Position numbers and translations under genes: made by a program
Assembly (NCBI RefSeq): GCF_013087525.1
Contig: NZ_JABFCS010000001.1
Span: 4,154,001 to 4,218,000, forward strand
Direction: 5' to 3'
DNA length: 64,000 nucleotides
From: Ramlibacter montanisoli
Lineage (GTDB): Bacteria; Pseudomonadota; Gammaproteobacteria; Burkholderiales; Burkholderiaceae_C
Notes under the pieces: model-generated
What the model was told of the DNA's origin: nothing
Databases searched by the model: none
Seen by the model: only the letters and a program-made list of their open reading frames with translations
Shown: piece by piece, positions 20,967 through 32,458 of the stretch
Numbering within the stretch: position 1 is the first letter of the stretch
How the letters are laid out: every line of letters starts with the position of its first letter

Positions 20967-21440
20967 ATGCCACGTCGTCGCGAAGTCCCTAAGCGTGAAA
21001 TCCTGCCGGATCCCAAGTACGGCAACGTCGAGCTCGCCAAGTTCATGAACGTCATCATGCAAGGCGGCAAGAAGGCGGTCGCCGAGCGCATCGTCTACGG
21101 TGCCCTCGAGCAGATCGAGAAGAAGAACCCCGGACGCGATCCCCTGGAAGCGTTCACCATGGCCATCTCCAACGTGAAGCCCATGGTGGAAGTGAAGTCC
21201 CGCCGCGTCGGCGGCGCGAACTACCAGGTCCCGGTGGAAGTGCGCCCCGTGCGCCGCCTGGCGCTCTCCATGCGCTGGATCAAGGAAGCCGCGAAGAAGC
21301 GCGGCGAGAAGTCCATGGCCCTGCGCCTGGCCAACGAACTCATGGAAGCCACGGAAGGCCGCGGCGGCGCCATGAAGAAGCGCGACGAAGTGCACCGCAT
21401 GGCCGAGGCCAACAAGGCCTTCAGCCACTTCCGCTTCTAA
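20967..21440 (+). CDS. rpsG: 30S ribosomal protein S7
   Basis: A 157-residue primary 16S rRNA binding protein that nucleates the 30S head. The start [19 protein letters not shown] and the block [13 protein letters not shown] are diagnostic; the protein is uninterrupted. AGAGAGG precedes the ATG. In enterobacteria S7 is the autogenous repressor of this operon, binding between rpsL and rpsG; the structured gap upstream suggests the same here. Confidence 0.99.
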   Translation: MPRRREVPKREILPDPKYGNVELAKFMNVIMQGGKKAVAERIVYGALEQIEKKNPGRDPLEAFTMAISNVKPMVEVKSRRVGGANYQVPVEVRPVRRLALSMRWIKEAAKKRGEKSMALRLANELMEATEGRGGAMKKRDEVHRMAEANKAFSHFRF

Positions 21441-21511
21441 AGTCCGTCCCCATCTTGGAGTGCGGGCCCGCCACGAGCGGGCCTGTGCCCTTTAACGAAA
21501 GACTCATCATC

Positions 21512-23613
21512 ATGGCCCGCAAAACGCCCATCGAGCGCTACCGCAACATCGGTATCTCTGCGCACATCGACGCCGGCAAGACGACCACCACCGAGCGCAT
21601 CCTGTTCTACACGGGTGTGAACCACAAGATCGGCGAAGTGCACGACGGCGCCGCCACCATGGACTGGATGGAGCAGGAGCAGGAACGCGGCATCACGATC
21701 ACGTCCGCGGCCACCACCTGCTTCTGGAAGGGCATGGACATGTCCTTCCCCGAGCACCGCATCAACATCATCGACACCCCCGGCCACGTGGACTTCACCA
21801 TCGAGGTGGAGCGTTCCATGCGCGTGCTGGACGGCGCCTGCATGGTGTACTGCGCCGTGGGCGGCGTGCAGCCGCAGTCGGAAACGGTCTGGCGCCAGGC
21901 CAACAAGTACCGCGTGCCGCGCCTGGCGTTCGTCAACAAGATGGACCGCACCGGCGCCAACTTCTTCAAGGTCTACGACCAGATGAAGCTGCGCCTGAAG
22001 GCCAACCCGGTGCCCATCGTGATCCCGATCGGCGCCGAGGAAAAGTTCACCGGCGTGGTCGACCTGCGCAAGATGAAGGCCATCTACTGGGACGAAGCGT
22101 CCCAGGGCATGAAGTTCACCTTCGAGGAAATCCCGGCCGACCTGGTCGAGCTGTCCAAGGAGTGGCGCGAGAAGATGGTCGAGGCCGCGGCCGAGGCGTC
22201 CGAGGAGCTGATGAACAAGTACCTGGAAGAAGGCGACCTGACGGAAGCCGAGATCACCCTCGGCCTGCGCACGCGCACGATCGCCGGTGAGATCCAGCCC
22301 ATGCTGTGCGGCACCGCCTTCAAGAACAAGGGCGTGCAGCGCATGCTCGACGCCGTCATCGAACTGATGCCCTCGCCGATCGACATTCCCCGGTCAAGGG
22401 CATGGACGACGACGAGAAGCCGGTCACCCGCAAGGCGGACGACAACGAGAAGTTCTCGGCCCTGGCGTTCAAGCTGATGACCGACCCGTTCGTGGGCCAG
22501 CTCACGTTCGTGCGCGTGTACTCGGGCGTGCTGACCAAGGGCGACAGCGTCTACAACCCGATCCGCGGCAAGAAGGAACGGATCGGCCGGATCGTGCAGA
22601 TGCACGCCAACAACCGCCAGGAAGTCGACGAGATCCGCGCCGGCGACATCGCGGCCTGCGTGGGCCTGAAGGACGTGACCACGGGCGAGACGCTGTGCGA
22701 CCCGAGCGCCATCGTCATGCTCGAGCGCATGGTGTTCCCCGAGCCGGTGATCCGCCAGGCCGTGGAGCCCAAGACCAAGGCCGACCAGGAAAAGATGGGC
22801 ATCGCGCTGCAGCGCCTGGCGGCGGAAGACCCGTCGTTCCGCGTGAACACCGACGAAGAGTCGGGCCAGACCATCATCGGCGGCATGGGCGAACTGCACC
22901 TGGAAATCATCGTCGACCGGATGAAGCGCGAATTCAGCGTGGAAGCCAACGTCGGCAAGCCCCAGGTGGCCTACCGCGAAACCATCCGCAAGAAGGTGAC
23001 CGACCAGGAAGGCAAGTTCGTGCGCCAGTCCGGCGGCAAGGGCCAGTACGGCCACGTGGTGTTCACCGTCGAACCCAACGAGACCGGCAAGGGCTTCGAG
23101 TTCGTCGACGCCATCAAGGGCGGCGTGGTGCCGCGCGAGTACATCCCCGCGGTGGAAAAGGGCGTGGTCGAGGCGCTGAACAGCGGCGTGCTGGCCGGCT
23201 ACCCGGTGGTGGACGTGAAGGTCACGCTGACCTTCGGTTCCTACCACGAGGTGGACTCGTCGGAACAGGCGTTCAAGATGGCCGCCATCTTCGGCTTCAA
23301 GGAAGGCGCGAAGAAGGCCCAGCCCGTGATCCTCGAGCCGATGATGGCCGTGGAAGTCGAGACGCCGGAAGACTACGCCGGTAACGTGATGGGCGACCTG
23401 TCGTCCCGTCGCGGCATGGTGCAGGGCATGGACGACATGCCCGGCGGCGGCAAGGTCATCAAGGCCGAAGTCCCGCTGTCCGAGATGTTCGGCTATTCGA
23501 CGACCCTGCGCTCCATGTCGCAGGGCCGCGCGACGTACACGATGGAGTTCAAGCACTACGCCGAAGCTCCGAAGAACGTCGCCGAAGGCATCATCGCGGC
23601 GCGCGCCAAGTAA
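21512..23613 (+). CDS. fusA: Elongation factor G (one frameshift)
   Basis: A 700-residue translational GTPase for ribosome translocation and, with RRF, recycling. G motifs [21 protein letters not shown] and NKMDR are intact. One C is missing in the run at 22388-22391; repair gives [17 protein letters not shown] and joins the two halves to exactly 700 residues. A 7-base-pair hairpin (GGCCCGC/GCGGGCC, 21465-21483) lies in the gap after rpsG. The start at [16 protein letters not shown] matches the family. Confidence 0.97.
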
Positions 23614-23616
23614 TTC

Positions 23617-23680
23617 CAGACGGCCGCGCGAGCGGCCCGTCTGCGACTGCGTGCCCCCGTACGCCGGTGGCGGGGGAAAC
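23617..23680 (+). other. Structured fusA-tuf intercistronic region
   Basis: Two hairpins: CAGACGG...CCGTCTG (23617-23643) and CCCCC...GGGGG (23654-23676). No T tail follows either, so they more likely influence mRNA processing or stability than end transcription. Confidence 0.4.
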
Positions 23681-23741
23681 AGCAACGCAGTGCAGACGTA
23701 AAACCCATACACCGGCATTGCTCTTTATCGGAGATTTCTCA

Positions 23742-24934
<1,193 letters not shown>

Positions 24935-24939
24935 TCGTC

Positions 24940-25251
24940 ATGGCATCGCAGAAAATCCGCATCCGCCTCAAGGCCTTCGATTACAAGCTGATCGACCAGT
25001 CCGCCGCCGAGATCGTCGACACCGCCAAGCGCACCGGTGCCATCGTCAAGGGCCCCGTGCCCCTGCCGACGCGCATGAAGCGCTTCGACATCCTGCGTTC
25101 GCCGCACGTGAACAAGTCGAGCCGCGACCAGTTCGAGATCCGCACCCACCAGCGCCTGATGGACATCGTCGACCCGACCGACAAGACGGTCGACGCCCTG
25201 ATGAAGCTGGACCTGCCGGCCGGCGTGGACGTGGAAATCAAGCTGCAGTAA
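24940..25251 (+). CDS. rpsJ: 30S ribosomal protein S10 / transcription factor NusE
   Basis: A 103-residue S10, uninterrupted. It is a 30S head protein that also joins NusB in antitermination and couples ribosomes to RNA polymerase through Nus[18 protein letters not shown] and [14 protein letters not shown] are diagnostic. It is 5 bases from tuf and separated from rplC by a terminator and a new promoter, so here it belongs to the str transcript. Confidence 0.99.
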   Translation: MASQKIRIRLKAFDYKLIDQSAAEIVDTAKRTGAIVKGPVPLPTRMKRFDILRSPHVNKSSRDQFEIRTHQRLMDIVDPTDKTVDALMKLDLPAGVDVEIKLQ

Positions 25252-25274
25252 GCCTGCGGCTGAGGTTTCGGGAA

Positions 25275-25296
25275 GGCCGCCTGCGGGCGGCCTTTT
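25275..25296 (+). terminator. Intrinsic terminator after rpsJ
   Basis: GGCCGCC-TGCG-GGCGGCC followed by TTTT, 23 bases past the rpsJ stop. Confidence 0.85.
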
Positions 25297-25302
25297 CGTT
25301 GC

Positions 25303-25332
25303 TTGGCAGTCCTGTAGGAGTACTGCTATACT
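25303..25332 (+). promoter_or_regulatory. Promoter of the S10-type operon (rplC onward)
   Basis: TTGGCA and TATACT with 18 bases between, followed by TGCGGGCTT. This end is nearly identical to the rpsL promoter (TATACT-Y-GCGGGCTT). Confidence 0.75.
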
Positions 25333-25337
25333 TGCGG

Positions 25338-25371
25338 GCTTCGCTCGGTTTCAGGCCGGGCGGAGCTTTTT
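25338..25371 (+). promoter_or_regulatory. Attenuator-like leader hairpin before rplC
   Basis: GCTTCGCTCGG pairs with CCGGGCGGAGC over 11 base pairs (two G-U) around loop TTTCAGG and is followed by five Ts. It starts within about 6 bases of the transcript 5' end, so it can end transcription before rplC unless antagonised. Confidence 0.65.
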
Positions 25372-25455
25372 ATCAACCCTCTTTCGTCTGTCCGTCCGCG
25401 GGCAGAACGTGGCAGCCAATTGCAGCGGCCCCGGCGAAAGCAACGGAGTAACAAC

Positions 25456-26154
25456 ATGAGTCTGAGCAGCCTCGGGTTGCTGGGCCGCAAGGTGGGCATG
25501 ATGCGCCTGTTCACTGATGAGGGGGACGCTGTTCCCGTCACGGTGATCGACGTGTCGAACAACCGCGTCACCCAGGTCAAGTCCCAAGACACCGACGGCT
25601 ACGTGGCCCTGCAGGTCACGTTCGGTGCGCGCAAGACCTCGCGCGTCACCAAGCCGCTCGCCGGCCACCTCGCCAAGGCGGGTGTCGAAGCCGGTGAAAT
25701 CATCCGTGAATTCCGCGTCGAAGCCGACGTCGCCGGCAAGTACGCCGCCGGCGGCACCGTGCCGGTGCAGGACCTGTTCGCCGCCGGCCAGCGCGTCGAC
25801 GTGCAGGGCACCTCGATCGGCAAGGGCTTCACGGGCACCATCAAGCGCCACAACTTCAAGTCGCAGCGCGCGTCGCACGGCAACAGCCGTTCGCACAACG
25901 TGCCCGGCTCGATCTCCATGGCGCAGGATCCCGGCCGCGTGTTCCCGGGCAAGAAGATGTCCGGCCACAAGGGCGACGTCACCGTCACCACACAGAACCT
26001 CGACGTGATCCGCGTCGACGAGACCCGCGGCCTGCTGATGGTCAAGGGCGCCGTTCCCGGTTCGAAGAACGGTTTCGTGACCGTGCTGCCGGCCGTCAAG
26101 GGCCAGCCCAAGCCGGTCGTCGCGAAGCCCGCCGCCGAGAAGGGGAAGAAGTAA
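25456..26154 (+). CDS. rplC: 50S ribosomal protein L3
   Basis: A 232-residue early-assembly 23S rRNA binding protein near the peptidyl transferase centre. [13 protein letters not shown] opens the protein and [15 protein letters not shown] is the central extension. It is the first gene of the second ribosomal transcript; the ATG at 25456 follows CGGAGTAACAAC. A lysine-proline-alanine tail ([14 protein letters not shown]) extends it beyond the E. coli length of 209. The stop overlaps rplD. Confidence 0.99.
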   Translation: MSLSSLGLLGRKVGMMRLFTDEGDAVPVTVIDVSNNRVTQVKSQDTDGYVALQVTFGARKTSRVTKPLAGHLAKAGVEAGEIIREFRVEADVAGKYAAGGTVPVQDLFAAGQRVDVQGTSIGKGFTGTIKRHNFKSQRASHGNSRSHNVPGSISMAQDPGRVFPGKKMSGHKGDVTVTTQNLDVIRVDETRGLLMVKGAVPGSKNGFVTVLPAVKGQPKPVVAKPAAEKGKK

Positions 26155-26774
26155 TGCAACTCGAACTCCTGAACGAGCAGGGCCAGGCCGCGTCGAAGTT
26201 CGACGCCCCCGAGACCGTGTTCGGCCGCGAATACAACGAAGCGCTGGTGCACCAGATCGTGGTGGCCTTCCAGGCGAACGCCCGCCAGGGCACGCGCGCC
26301 CAGAAGGACCGCGAGCAGGTCAAGCACTCGACCAAGAAGCCGTTCCGCCAGAAGGGCACCGGCCGCGCGCGCGCCGGCATGACCTCCTCCCCGCTGTGGC
26401 GCGGAGGCGGCCGCATCTTCCCGAACAGCCCGGAAGAGAACTTCACCCAGAAGATCAACAAGAAGATGTACCGCGCCGGCATGGCGTCCATCTTCTCCCA
26501 GCTGGCGCGTGACGGTCGCCTGGCCGTTGTCGACTCCCTCAAGATCGACAGCCCCAAGACCAAGCAGCTGGCCGCCAAGTTCAAGGCCATGAACCTGGAG
26601 TCGGTGATGGTGATCGCCGACGAAGTGGACGAAAATCTGTACCTCGCGTCCCGGAACCTGCCGAACGTGCTCATCGTCGAGCCGCGTTACGCCGATCCGC
26701 TGTCCCTGGTGCACTACAAGAAAGTGCTCGTCACCAAGGGCGCGATCGACAAGCTCAAGGAGATGTTCGCATGA
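26154..26774 (+). CDS. rplD: 50S ribosomal protein L4
   Basis: A 206-residue 23S rRNA protein lining the exit tunnel. The loop region [20 protein letters not shown] is present and intact. In E. coli L4 represses its own operon by attenuation in the leader and by blocking translation; the rplC leader hairpin makes an analogous loop plausible here. Start overlaps the rplC stop by one base and its end overlaps rplW by four. Confidence 0.99.
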   Translation: MQLELLNEQGQAASKFDAPETVFGREYNEALVHQIVVAFQANARQGTRAQKDREQVKHSTKKPFRQKGTGRARAGMTSSPLWRGGGRIFPNSPEENFTQKINKKMYRAGMASIFSQLARDGRLAVVDSLKIDSPKTKQLAAKFKAMNLESVMVIADEVDENLYLASRNLPNVLIVEPRYADPLSLVHYKKVLVTKGAIDKLKEMFA

Positions 26775-27091
26775 GCGCAGCATCCAAAAAGTTTGACGAA
26801 GGCCGCCTGATGCAGGTGCTGGTCGCCCCGATCGTCTCCGAGAAGGCGACGATGGTGGCGGACAAGACCAACGCCGTGACCTTCAAGGTCCTGCAGGACG
26901 CCACCAAGCCCGAGATCAAGGCCGCCGTCGAACTGATGTTCAACGTGCAGGTCAAGGGCGTTTCCGTCGCCAACATCAAGGGCAAGACGAAGCGCTTCGG
27001 CCGTTCCGTGGGTCGCCGCGACAACATCCGCAAGGCGTATGTGACGCTGCAGGCCGGCCAGGAGCTGAACTTCTCCGGGGAGACCGCTTAA
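26771..27091 (+). CDS. rplW: 50S ribosomal protein L23
   Basis: A 106-residue protein at the tunnel exit, docking site for trigger factor and [21 protein letters not shown] and [20 protein letters not shown] are diagnostic. ATGA overlap with rplD. No interruption. Confidence 0.99.
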   Translation: MSAASKKFDEGRLMQVLVAPIVSEKATMVADKTNAVTFKVLQDATKPEIKAAVELMFNVQVKGVSVANIKGKTKRFGRSVGRRDNIRKAYVTLQAGQELNFSGETA

Positions 27092-27093
27092 TC

Positions 27094-27918
27094 ATGGCAG
27101 TCGTGAAAATGAAACCGACCTCCCCTGGCCAGCGCCAGGTGGTGAAGGTCACGCGCGACCACCTGCACAAGGGTGATCCGTATGCGCCGCTGCTGGAAAA
27201 GAAGTTCCAGAAGGCCGGCCGCAACAACAACGGCCACATCACCGTGCGCCACAAGGGTGGCGGCCACAAGCACCACTACCGCGTGGTGGACTTCGTCCGC
27301 AACAAGGACGGCGTCCCGGCGAAGGTGGAGCGCATCGAGTACGACCCGAACCGCACGGCCCACATCGCCCTGGTGGTGTACGCCGACGGCGAGCGCCGCT
27401 ACGTGATCGCCCCGCGTGGCCTGGAAGTGGGCGCGACGCTGGTCTCCGGCGCCGAAGCCCCGATCCGCGCCGGCAACACCCTGCCGATCCGCAATATCCC
27501 GGTGGGTTCGACGATCCACTGCATCGAGCTGCAACCCGGCAAGGGCGCGCAGATCGCGCGTTCGGCGGGCACCTCCGCCACGCTGCTGGCCCGCGAAGGC
27601 GTGTACGCCCAGGTCCGCATGCGTTCCGGTGAAGTGCGCCGCATCCACATCGAGTGCCGCGCCACCATCGGTGAAGTCGCGAACGAAGAGCACAGCCTGC
27701 GCCAGATCGGCAAGGCCGGCACCAAGCGCCACATGGGCATCCGCCCGACGGTGCGCGGCGTCGCCATGAACCCGATCGACCACCCGCACGGTGGTGGTGA
27801 GGGCCGCACCGGCACCGGCAAGCCGCCGGTGGATCCGTGGGGCAACCTGACCAAGGGCTACCGCACGCGTAACAACAAGCGCACGCAGACGTTCATCGTC
27901 TCGCGCCGCAAGAAGTAA
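27094..27918 (+). CDS. rplB: 50S ribosomal protein L2
   Basis: A 274-residue core 23S rRNA protein required for subunit joining and peptidyl transfer. [17 protein letters not shown] opens it; the functional histidine region [13 protein letters not shown] is intact, as is the basic C-terminus ([20 protein letters not shown]). It follows rplW by two bases. Confidence 0.99.
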   Translation: MAVVKMKPTSPGQRQVVKVTRDHLHKGDPYAPLLEKKFQKAGRNNNGHITVRHKGGGHKHHYRVVDFVRNKDGVPAKVERIEYDPNRTAHIALVVYADGERRYVIAPRGLEVGATLVSGAEAPIRAGNTLPIRNIPVGSTIHCIELQPGKGAQIARSAGTSATLLAREGVYAQVRMRSGEVRRIHIECRATIGEVANEEHSLRQIGKAGTKRHMGIRPTVRGVAMNPIDHPHGGGEGRTGTGKPPVDPWGNLTKGYRTRNNKRTQTFIVSRRKK

Positions 27919-27930
27919 GGGGTCGCACAA

Positions 27931-28200
27931 ATGACGCGTTCTCTCAAGAAGGGTCCGTTTGTGGACCACCACCTGGTGGGCAAGGTCGAGAAGGCCAATG
28001 CCAACAAGGACAAGAAGCCGATCAAGACCTGGTCGCGCCGCTCGATGATCCTGCCCGATTTCATCGGGCTGACCATCGCCGTTCACAACGGCAAGCAGCA
28101 CGTGCCGGTCTACATCACCGACCAGATGGTGGGCCACAAGCTGGGCGAATTCGCCCTGACGCGCACCTTCAAGGGTCACCCCGCCGACAAAAAGTCGTGA
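27931..28200 (+). CDS. rpsS: 30S ribosomal protein S19 (C-terminus possibly clipped by an indel)
   Basis: S19 of the 30S head, partner of S13. [15 protein letters not shown] and [20 protein letters not shown] are diagnostic. The frame closes after 89 residues at ADKKS. Adding one base near 28191-28197 would read ADKKSVKK and stop at 28208, giving 92 residues, the usual length in this group; this is an inference. Otherwise uninterrupted. Confidence 0.97.
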   Translation: MTRSLKKGPFVDHHLVGKVEKANANKDKKPIKTWSRRSMILPDFIGLTIAVHNGKQHVPVYITDQMVGHKLGEFALTRTFKGHPADKKS

Positions 28201-28217
28201 AGAAGTGAGACTGAACC

Positions 28218-28550
28218 ATGGCTGAAACCAAAGCAGTCCTCCGCGGTGTGCGCCTGTCTGTCGACAAGGGCCGCCTCGTGGCCGACCTGATCCGCGGCAA
28301 GAAGGTGGATCAGGCCCTGAACATCCTGAACTTCACGCAGAAGAAGGGTGCCGTCATCGTCAAGAAGGTTCTGGAGTCCGCGATCGCGAACGCCGAGCAC
28401 AACGACGGCGTCGACATCGACGAGCTGAAGGTCAAGACGATCTACGTGGAACAAGGCGCCGTGCTGAAGCGTTTCACCGCGCGCGCCAAGGGCCGCGGCA
28501 ACCGCATCAGCAAGGGTACGTGCCACGTGTACGTGACCGTCGGGAACTAA
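28218..28550 (+). CDS. rplV: 50S ribosomal protein L22
   Basis: A 110-residue protein with a beta hairpin reaching into the exit tunnel. [20 protein letters not shown] and [20 protein letters not shown] are diagnostic. Uninterrupted, 8 bases before rpsC. Confidence 0.99.
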   Translation: MAETKAVLRGVRLSVDKGRLVADLIRGKKVDQALNILNFTQKKGAVIVKKVLESAIANAEHNDGVDIDELKVKTIYVEQGAVLKRFTARAKGRGNRISKGTCHVYVTVGN

Positions 28551-28558
28551 GGAAGAAC

Positions 28559-29513
28559 ATGGGACAGAAGATCCATCCGACCGGCTTCCGCCTGGCCGTC
28601 ACGCGCAACTGGAACAGCCGCTGGTACGCGAACAACCGCGACTTCGGCGACATGCTGGCCGAGGACATCAAGGTCCGCGACTACCTGAAGACCAAGCTGA
28701 AGAACGCCGCGGTCTCCCGCGTGCTGATCGAGCGCCCCGCCAAGAACGCCCGCATCACCATCTACTCGGCGCGTCCGGGCGTGGTGATCGGCAAGAAGGG
28801 CGAGGACATCGAGAACCTGAAGAAGGAACTGGCCACCCGCCTGGGCGTGCCGGTTGCCGTGAACATCGAGGAAGTGCGCAAGCCCGAAGTCGATGCACAG
28901 CTGATCGCCGACTCGATCACCCAGCAGCTCGAGAAGCGCATCATGTTCCGCCGCGCGATGAAGCGCGCCATGCAGAACGCGATGCGCCTGGGCGCGCAGG
29001 GCATAGATCATGTCCTCGGGCCGCCTGAACGGCATCGAGATCGCCCGTACCGAGTGGTACCGCGAAGGCCGCGTGCCGCTGCACACGCTGCGCGCGGACA
29101 TCGACTATGGCTTCTCCGAAGCCAAGACCACCTACGGCGTCATCGGCGTCAAGGTGTGGGTCTACAAGGGCGACACCCTGGGCCGCAACGACCTGCCGTC
29201 CCTGGACAGCACGCCGCGTCCCGAAGGCGAAGAGCGTCGTGGCCCGCGTGGCCCGCGCCGTGACGGCGACCGCCGTGGCGGTCCCGGCGGTGACCGCCGT
29301 GGCGGCCCTGGCGGCGGCCGTGGCCCCGGCGGCGGTGCCGGCCGTTCGATGTCCGGCACGACCAACGTCGCGCCGGCCGACGGCAGCGACAAGCCGCAAG
29401 AAGCAACCGCAGGCGCTCCCGAAGCGCCGAAATCTACCGTTAAGCGCGTGCCCCGCAAGACCCCTGCGGCCGGCGCCGCGCCGGCCACCCCGGCCGACGG
29501 TAAAGGAGAGTAA
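28559..29513 (+). CDS. rpsC: 30S ribosomal protein S3 with glycine-arginine-rich C-terminal extension (one frameshift)
   Basis: About 318 residues when repaired, against 233 in E. coli. [20 protein letters not shown] starts it, and the KH domain has [18 protein letters not shown]. Two bases are missing at 29002-29006 (expected [13 protein letters not shown], found GGCATAGATC). After the S3 core ([13 protein letters not shown]) comes an unusual tail of about 100 residues: RGG/GGR-type repeats ([16 protein letters not shown]), then an Ala/Pro/Lys-rich end. Such tails are known in Burkholderiales S3 but vary in length. Confidence 0.97.
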
Positions 29514-29515
29514 AC

Positions 29516-29932
29516 ATGCTGCAACCCGCTCGCCGCAAATACCGCAAAGAGCAAAAAGGCCGCAACACGGGCATTGCCACCACCGGCAACTCCGTGGCGT
29601 TCGGCGACTTCGGACTGAAGTGCACCGACCGCGGCCGCCTCACGGCCCGCCAGATCGAGGCCGCGCGTCGCGCGATCTCCCGTCACGTCAAGCGTGGCGG
29701 CCGCATCTGGATCCGCGTGTTCCCCGACAAGCCGATCTCCCAGAAGCCCGCAGAAGTGCGGATGGGTAACGGCAAGGGCAACCCGGAGTACTACGTGGCC
29801 GAGATCCAGCCGGGCAAGGTCGTGTTCGAGATCGTGGGCGTGCCGGAAGAACTGGCGCGCGAGGCGTTCAAGCTGGCCGCTGCCAAGCTGCCGCTGCGCA
29901 CCACGTTCGTGTCCCGCCAGCTCGGCGCCTGA
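29516..29932 (+). CDS. rplP: 50S ribosomal protein L16
   Basis: A 138-residue protein near the A-site tRNA elbow. [17 protein letters not shown] and [20 protein letters not shown] are diagnostic; uninterrupted. Two bases after rpsC. Confidence 0.99.
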   Translation: MLQPARRKYRKEQKGRNTGIATTGNSVAFGDFGLKCTDRGRLTARQIEAARRAISRHVKRGGRIWIRVFPDKPISQKPAEVRMGNGKGNPEYYVAEIQPGKVVFEIVGVPEELAREAFKLAAAKLPLRTTFVSRQLGA

Positions 29933-29946
29933 AGGAGCGAAGAGAA

Positions 29947-30153
29947 ATGACGAAAGCCAAGGATCTCCGCACCAAGGACGCCGCCGGCGTCGAAGCCGAA
30001 GTGAAGTCCCTGCAGAAGGCCCATTTCGGCCTGCGCATGCAGAAGGCGACGCAACAACTCAACAACACCGCCACGCTGCGTTCCACGCGTCGTGACATCG
30101 CTCGGGCCAAGACCATCCTGGCCCAGAAGCGTGCGGAATCCGCCAAGTCGTAA
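29947..30153 (+). CDS. rpmC: 50S ribosomal protein L29
   Basis: A 68-residue two-helix protein at the tunnel exit. [19 protein letters not shown] and [11 protein letters not shown] are diagnostic. AGGAGCGAAGAGAA precedes the ATG. Confidence 0.98.
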   Translation: MTKAKDLRTKDAAGVEAEVKSLQKAHFGLRMQKATQQLNNTATLRSTRRDIARAKTILAQKRAESAKS

Positions 30154-30162
30154 GGAGTGAAC

Positions 30163-30432
30163 ATGACGGAAGCCAAGACCTCCCTCAAGCGCACCCTGGT
30201 CGGCAAGGTGGTGAGCGACAAGCGCGCCAAGACCGTGACCGTTCTGGTCGAGCGCCGCGTGAAGCACCCGCTGTACGGGAAGATCGTGATCAAGTCGAGC
30301 AAGTACCACGCGCACGACGAGACCGGCCAGTACCACACCGGCGACGTGATCGAAATCCAGGAGAGCAAGCCGATCTCCAAGACCAAGAACTGGGTCGCCA
30401 CCCGCCTGGTCGAGAAGGCCGCCGAGGTCTAA
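30163..30432 (+). CDS. rpsQ: 30S ribosomal protein S17
   Basis: An 89-residue 16S rRNA primary binder. The ATG at 30163 is chosen over an in-frame GTG six bases earlier because AAGGAG is then at ideal distance. [20 protein letters not shown] and [19 protein letters not shown] are diagnostic. It ends this ribosomal transcript: a strong terminator follows, so rplN and later genes of the usual spc operon are not here. Confidence 0.98.
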   Translation: MTEAKTSLKRTLVGKVVSDKRAKTVTVLVERRVKHPLYGKIVIKSSKYHAHDETGQYHTGDVIEIQESKPISKTKNWVATRLVEKAAEV

Positions 30433-30458
30433 CCCTCGCTGCCCTGCAGGCAATCCGG

Positions 30459-30488
30459 AAACGGCCCACAATCGTGGGCCGTTTTCTT
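30459..30488 (+). terminator. Intrinsic terminator after rpsQ
   Basis: AAACGGCCCAC-AATC-GTGGGCCGTTT followed by TCTTTG. Confidence 0.9.
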
Positions 30489-30514
30489 TGTCCAACCCCA
30501 ACGAGGAGATGACC

Positions 30515-31021
30515 ATGATCAAGGTAGGCGACCAGCTGCCCGACGCGACGCTGATGGAATATTCGGAAGTCGAAGGCAACGGCTGCAGCATCGGCCCCAA
30601 CCCGGTGAAGGTGAGCGAAGCCACCAAGGGCAAGACGATCGCGCTGTTCGCGCTGCCGGGTGCCTTCACGCCGACCTGCTCGGCCAAGCACGTGCCCGGC
30701 TACGTCGAGAAGTTCAACGACCTCAAGGGTGCGGGCGTGGACGAGATCTGGTGCGTGAGCGTCAACGACGCCTTCGTGATGGGCGCCTGGGCGCGCGACC
30801 AGAAGACCGCCGGCAAGGTGCGCATGCTGGCCGACGGCAGCGGCGACTTCGCCAAGGCCACCGGCCTCACGCTGGACCTCACCGCGCGCGGCATGGGCCT
30901 GCGCAGCAACCGCTATTCGATGCTGGTGAAGGACGGCAAGGTCGCTGCGCTGAACGTCGAGGCACCGGGCAAGTTCGAGGTGAGCGACGCGCAGACGATG
31001 CTGTCGCAGGTGAAGGGCTGA
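30515..31021 (+). CDS. Peroxiredoxin, Prx5/glutaredoxin-dependent type
   Basis: A 168-residue thiol peroxidase reducing hydrogen peroxide and alkyl hydroperoxides in the cytoplasm. The peroxidatic Cys is in PGAFTPTCSAKHVPGY, and RYSMLVKDGKV is typical of Prx5. The ATG at 30515 is preferred over one at 30509 because GAGGAG then sits 6 bases upstream. A stand-alone transcript between two terminator regions. Confidence 0.93.
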   Translation: MIKVGDQLPDATLMEYSEVEGNGCSIGPNPVKVSEATKGKTIALFALPGAFTPTCSAKHVPGYVEKFNDLKGAGVDEIWCVSVNDAFVMGAWARDQKTAGKVRMLADGSGDFAKATGLTLDLTARGMGLRSNRYSMLVKDGKVAALNVEAPGKFEVSDAQTMLSQVKG

Positions 31022-31028
31022 CGCCGCT

Positions 31029-31581
31029 TCAGAGCCGGCTGCTCAGCGGAGCAGGCCGGCTGTCCCAGAGGTCCGCCTTCAGGTAGTGCGCCCCCGGGAT
31101 GGGGTTGTGATAGTAGGGCGGGATGTCCTCGAAGCCGAGGTCCTCGTAGAGCGCGCGGGCGGCTTCCATGTCGTCCAGCGTGTCCAGCAGCACGCAGTCG
31201 TAGCCGGCGCGCCGTGCGGCATCGAGCGCTGCCTCCGCCAGCTGGCGGCCCAGCCCGAAGCCGCGGAAGGCCTTGCGCACGTACAGGCGCTTCATCTCCG
31301 AGGCATTGGGGTAGTCGGCGTTGTCCAGCGCGCGCAGGGCGCAGCAGCCCGCCAGTTCGCCATCCACGCGCGCCAGCAACAGTGCGCCGCGGGGCGGGGC
31401 GTAGTCGCCGGGCAGGCCGGCGAGCTCGTCCTCGAAATGCTGGAAGCACAGGTCGACGCCGAGCCCATCGGCGTATTCCCGGAAGATGACGCGCACCGCG
31501 TCGAGGTCGCGGGCGTTTTCCGGTGTCGTCAGTTCGATCAGGGGCAGGGGGCGGTGTCCAAGGTCGGGGAAGCGAGTCCAT
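31029..31581 (-). CDS. GNAT-family N-acetyltransferase (start unresolved)
   Basis: Core of about 165 residues. KRLYVRKAFRGFGLGRQLAE is the acetyl-CoA binding motif A, and LYEDLGFEDIPPYYHNPIPG the C-terminal signature. The core frame has no ATG, GTG or TTG ahead of LIELTTPENARDLDAV. An ATG at 31581 (MDSLPRPWTPPPA) is in a shifted frame, and one extra C near 31541-31553 would explain it. Target molecule unknown. Confidence 0.8.
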
Positions 31582-31615
31582 GGACGACGGATTTTAATCC
31601 CGCCGCAAGGTTGAG

Positions 31616-32295
31616 CTATTCCACCCGGGCCGTACCGCCGATGCCGACCACCCAGGCCACCAGCGCGCCGCAGGCCAGCAGCACCACGAGCGCGACCATG
31701 CGCGAGCGCAGGTCGTCGCGCGAGGACGGCGCGGGCGCCGCCAGCTCCTTGTCGCCCACCACCATCGGCCGCACCAGGTTCTGCTGCCTGCGATGCAGGT
31801 ACCACACGACGGCGGCCACATGCAGCACGACGAGGCCGATCAGCAGCCACTGCCCGACCTGCTTGTGATACCAGGTCGCGCGCAGGCCGGCGGCACTCGA
31901 GACGAAGCGGTTGAGCGGGCCGGTGAAGGCGATCTCGTCATCGCCGATCAGGCCGGTGGCGACCTGCGCCAGCAGCACCAGCAGCATCGCGAACACCGAG
32001 CCCGCGCCGAGCGGGTTGTGGCCCACGAGATGGTCCGGATGCGCGCGTCCGCCGATGTACGCGAGGATGCTCGAAGGCCCGTGCAGGAAGTTCGCGAAGC
32101 GGGACCAGTGGCCGCCGATGAAACCCCAGACGATGCGAAACAGCAGCAGCGTGAGCACCGCGTAGCCGAAGCGCGCGTGCCATTGCATCGCGTTGCCGCC
32201 GGTGTAGCCCGTGATGACGAGACCGGTCACGAAAAAACAAGTAACCAGTGGAATAAACGAGTGGGCAGGTCCCAGACACGGACGCGATGCGACAT
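31616..32295 (-). CDS. Cytochrome b561-family membrane protein (one frameshift)
   Basis: About 226 residues, four to five membrane helices, diheme b-type cytochrome of the inner membrane. MSHRVRVWDLPTRLFHW opens it, with a base missing around 32241-32249 before TCFFVTGLVITG. Heme-ligand histidines are expected in LFHW, WHARFGYA and in WYHKQVGQWLLIGLVVLHVA (as single residues). It is divergent from the cytochrome c' gene, a common pairing in Proteobacteria that suggests electron transfer between the two. Confidence 0.88.
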
Positions 32296-32458
32296 GGAGT
32301 CCTCTTCTTGTTGGAGGCATGCGACGAAAGCCGTTGTGCGCCGCTGCCGGCTCCTAGTAGATTCCCGGGGTGCCTGCGTCATGCGCGAACTTTTTCACGC
32401 ACTTCCGTCAACATCAGGCCTACCGGCAATCGCCACTTTAACCAACGGAGAAGAGTTC

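Noticed and set aside
25275..25371. Riboswitch between rpsJ and rplC
   Set aside because: The region resolves into a terminator, a promoter and a short attenuator-like hairpin; no aptamer core of a known class is recognisable.
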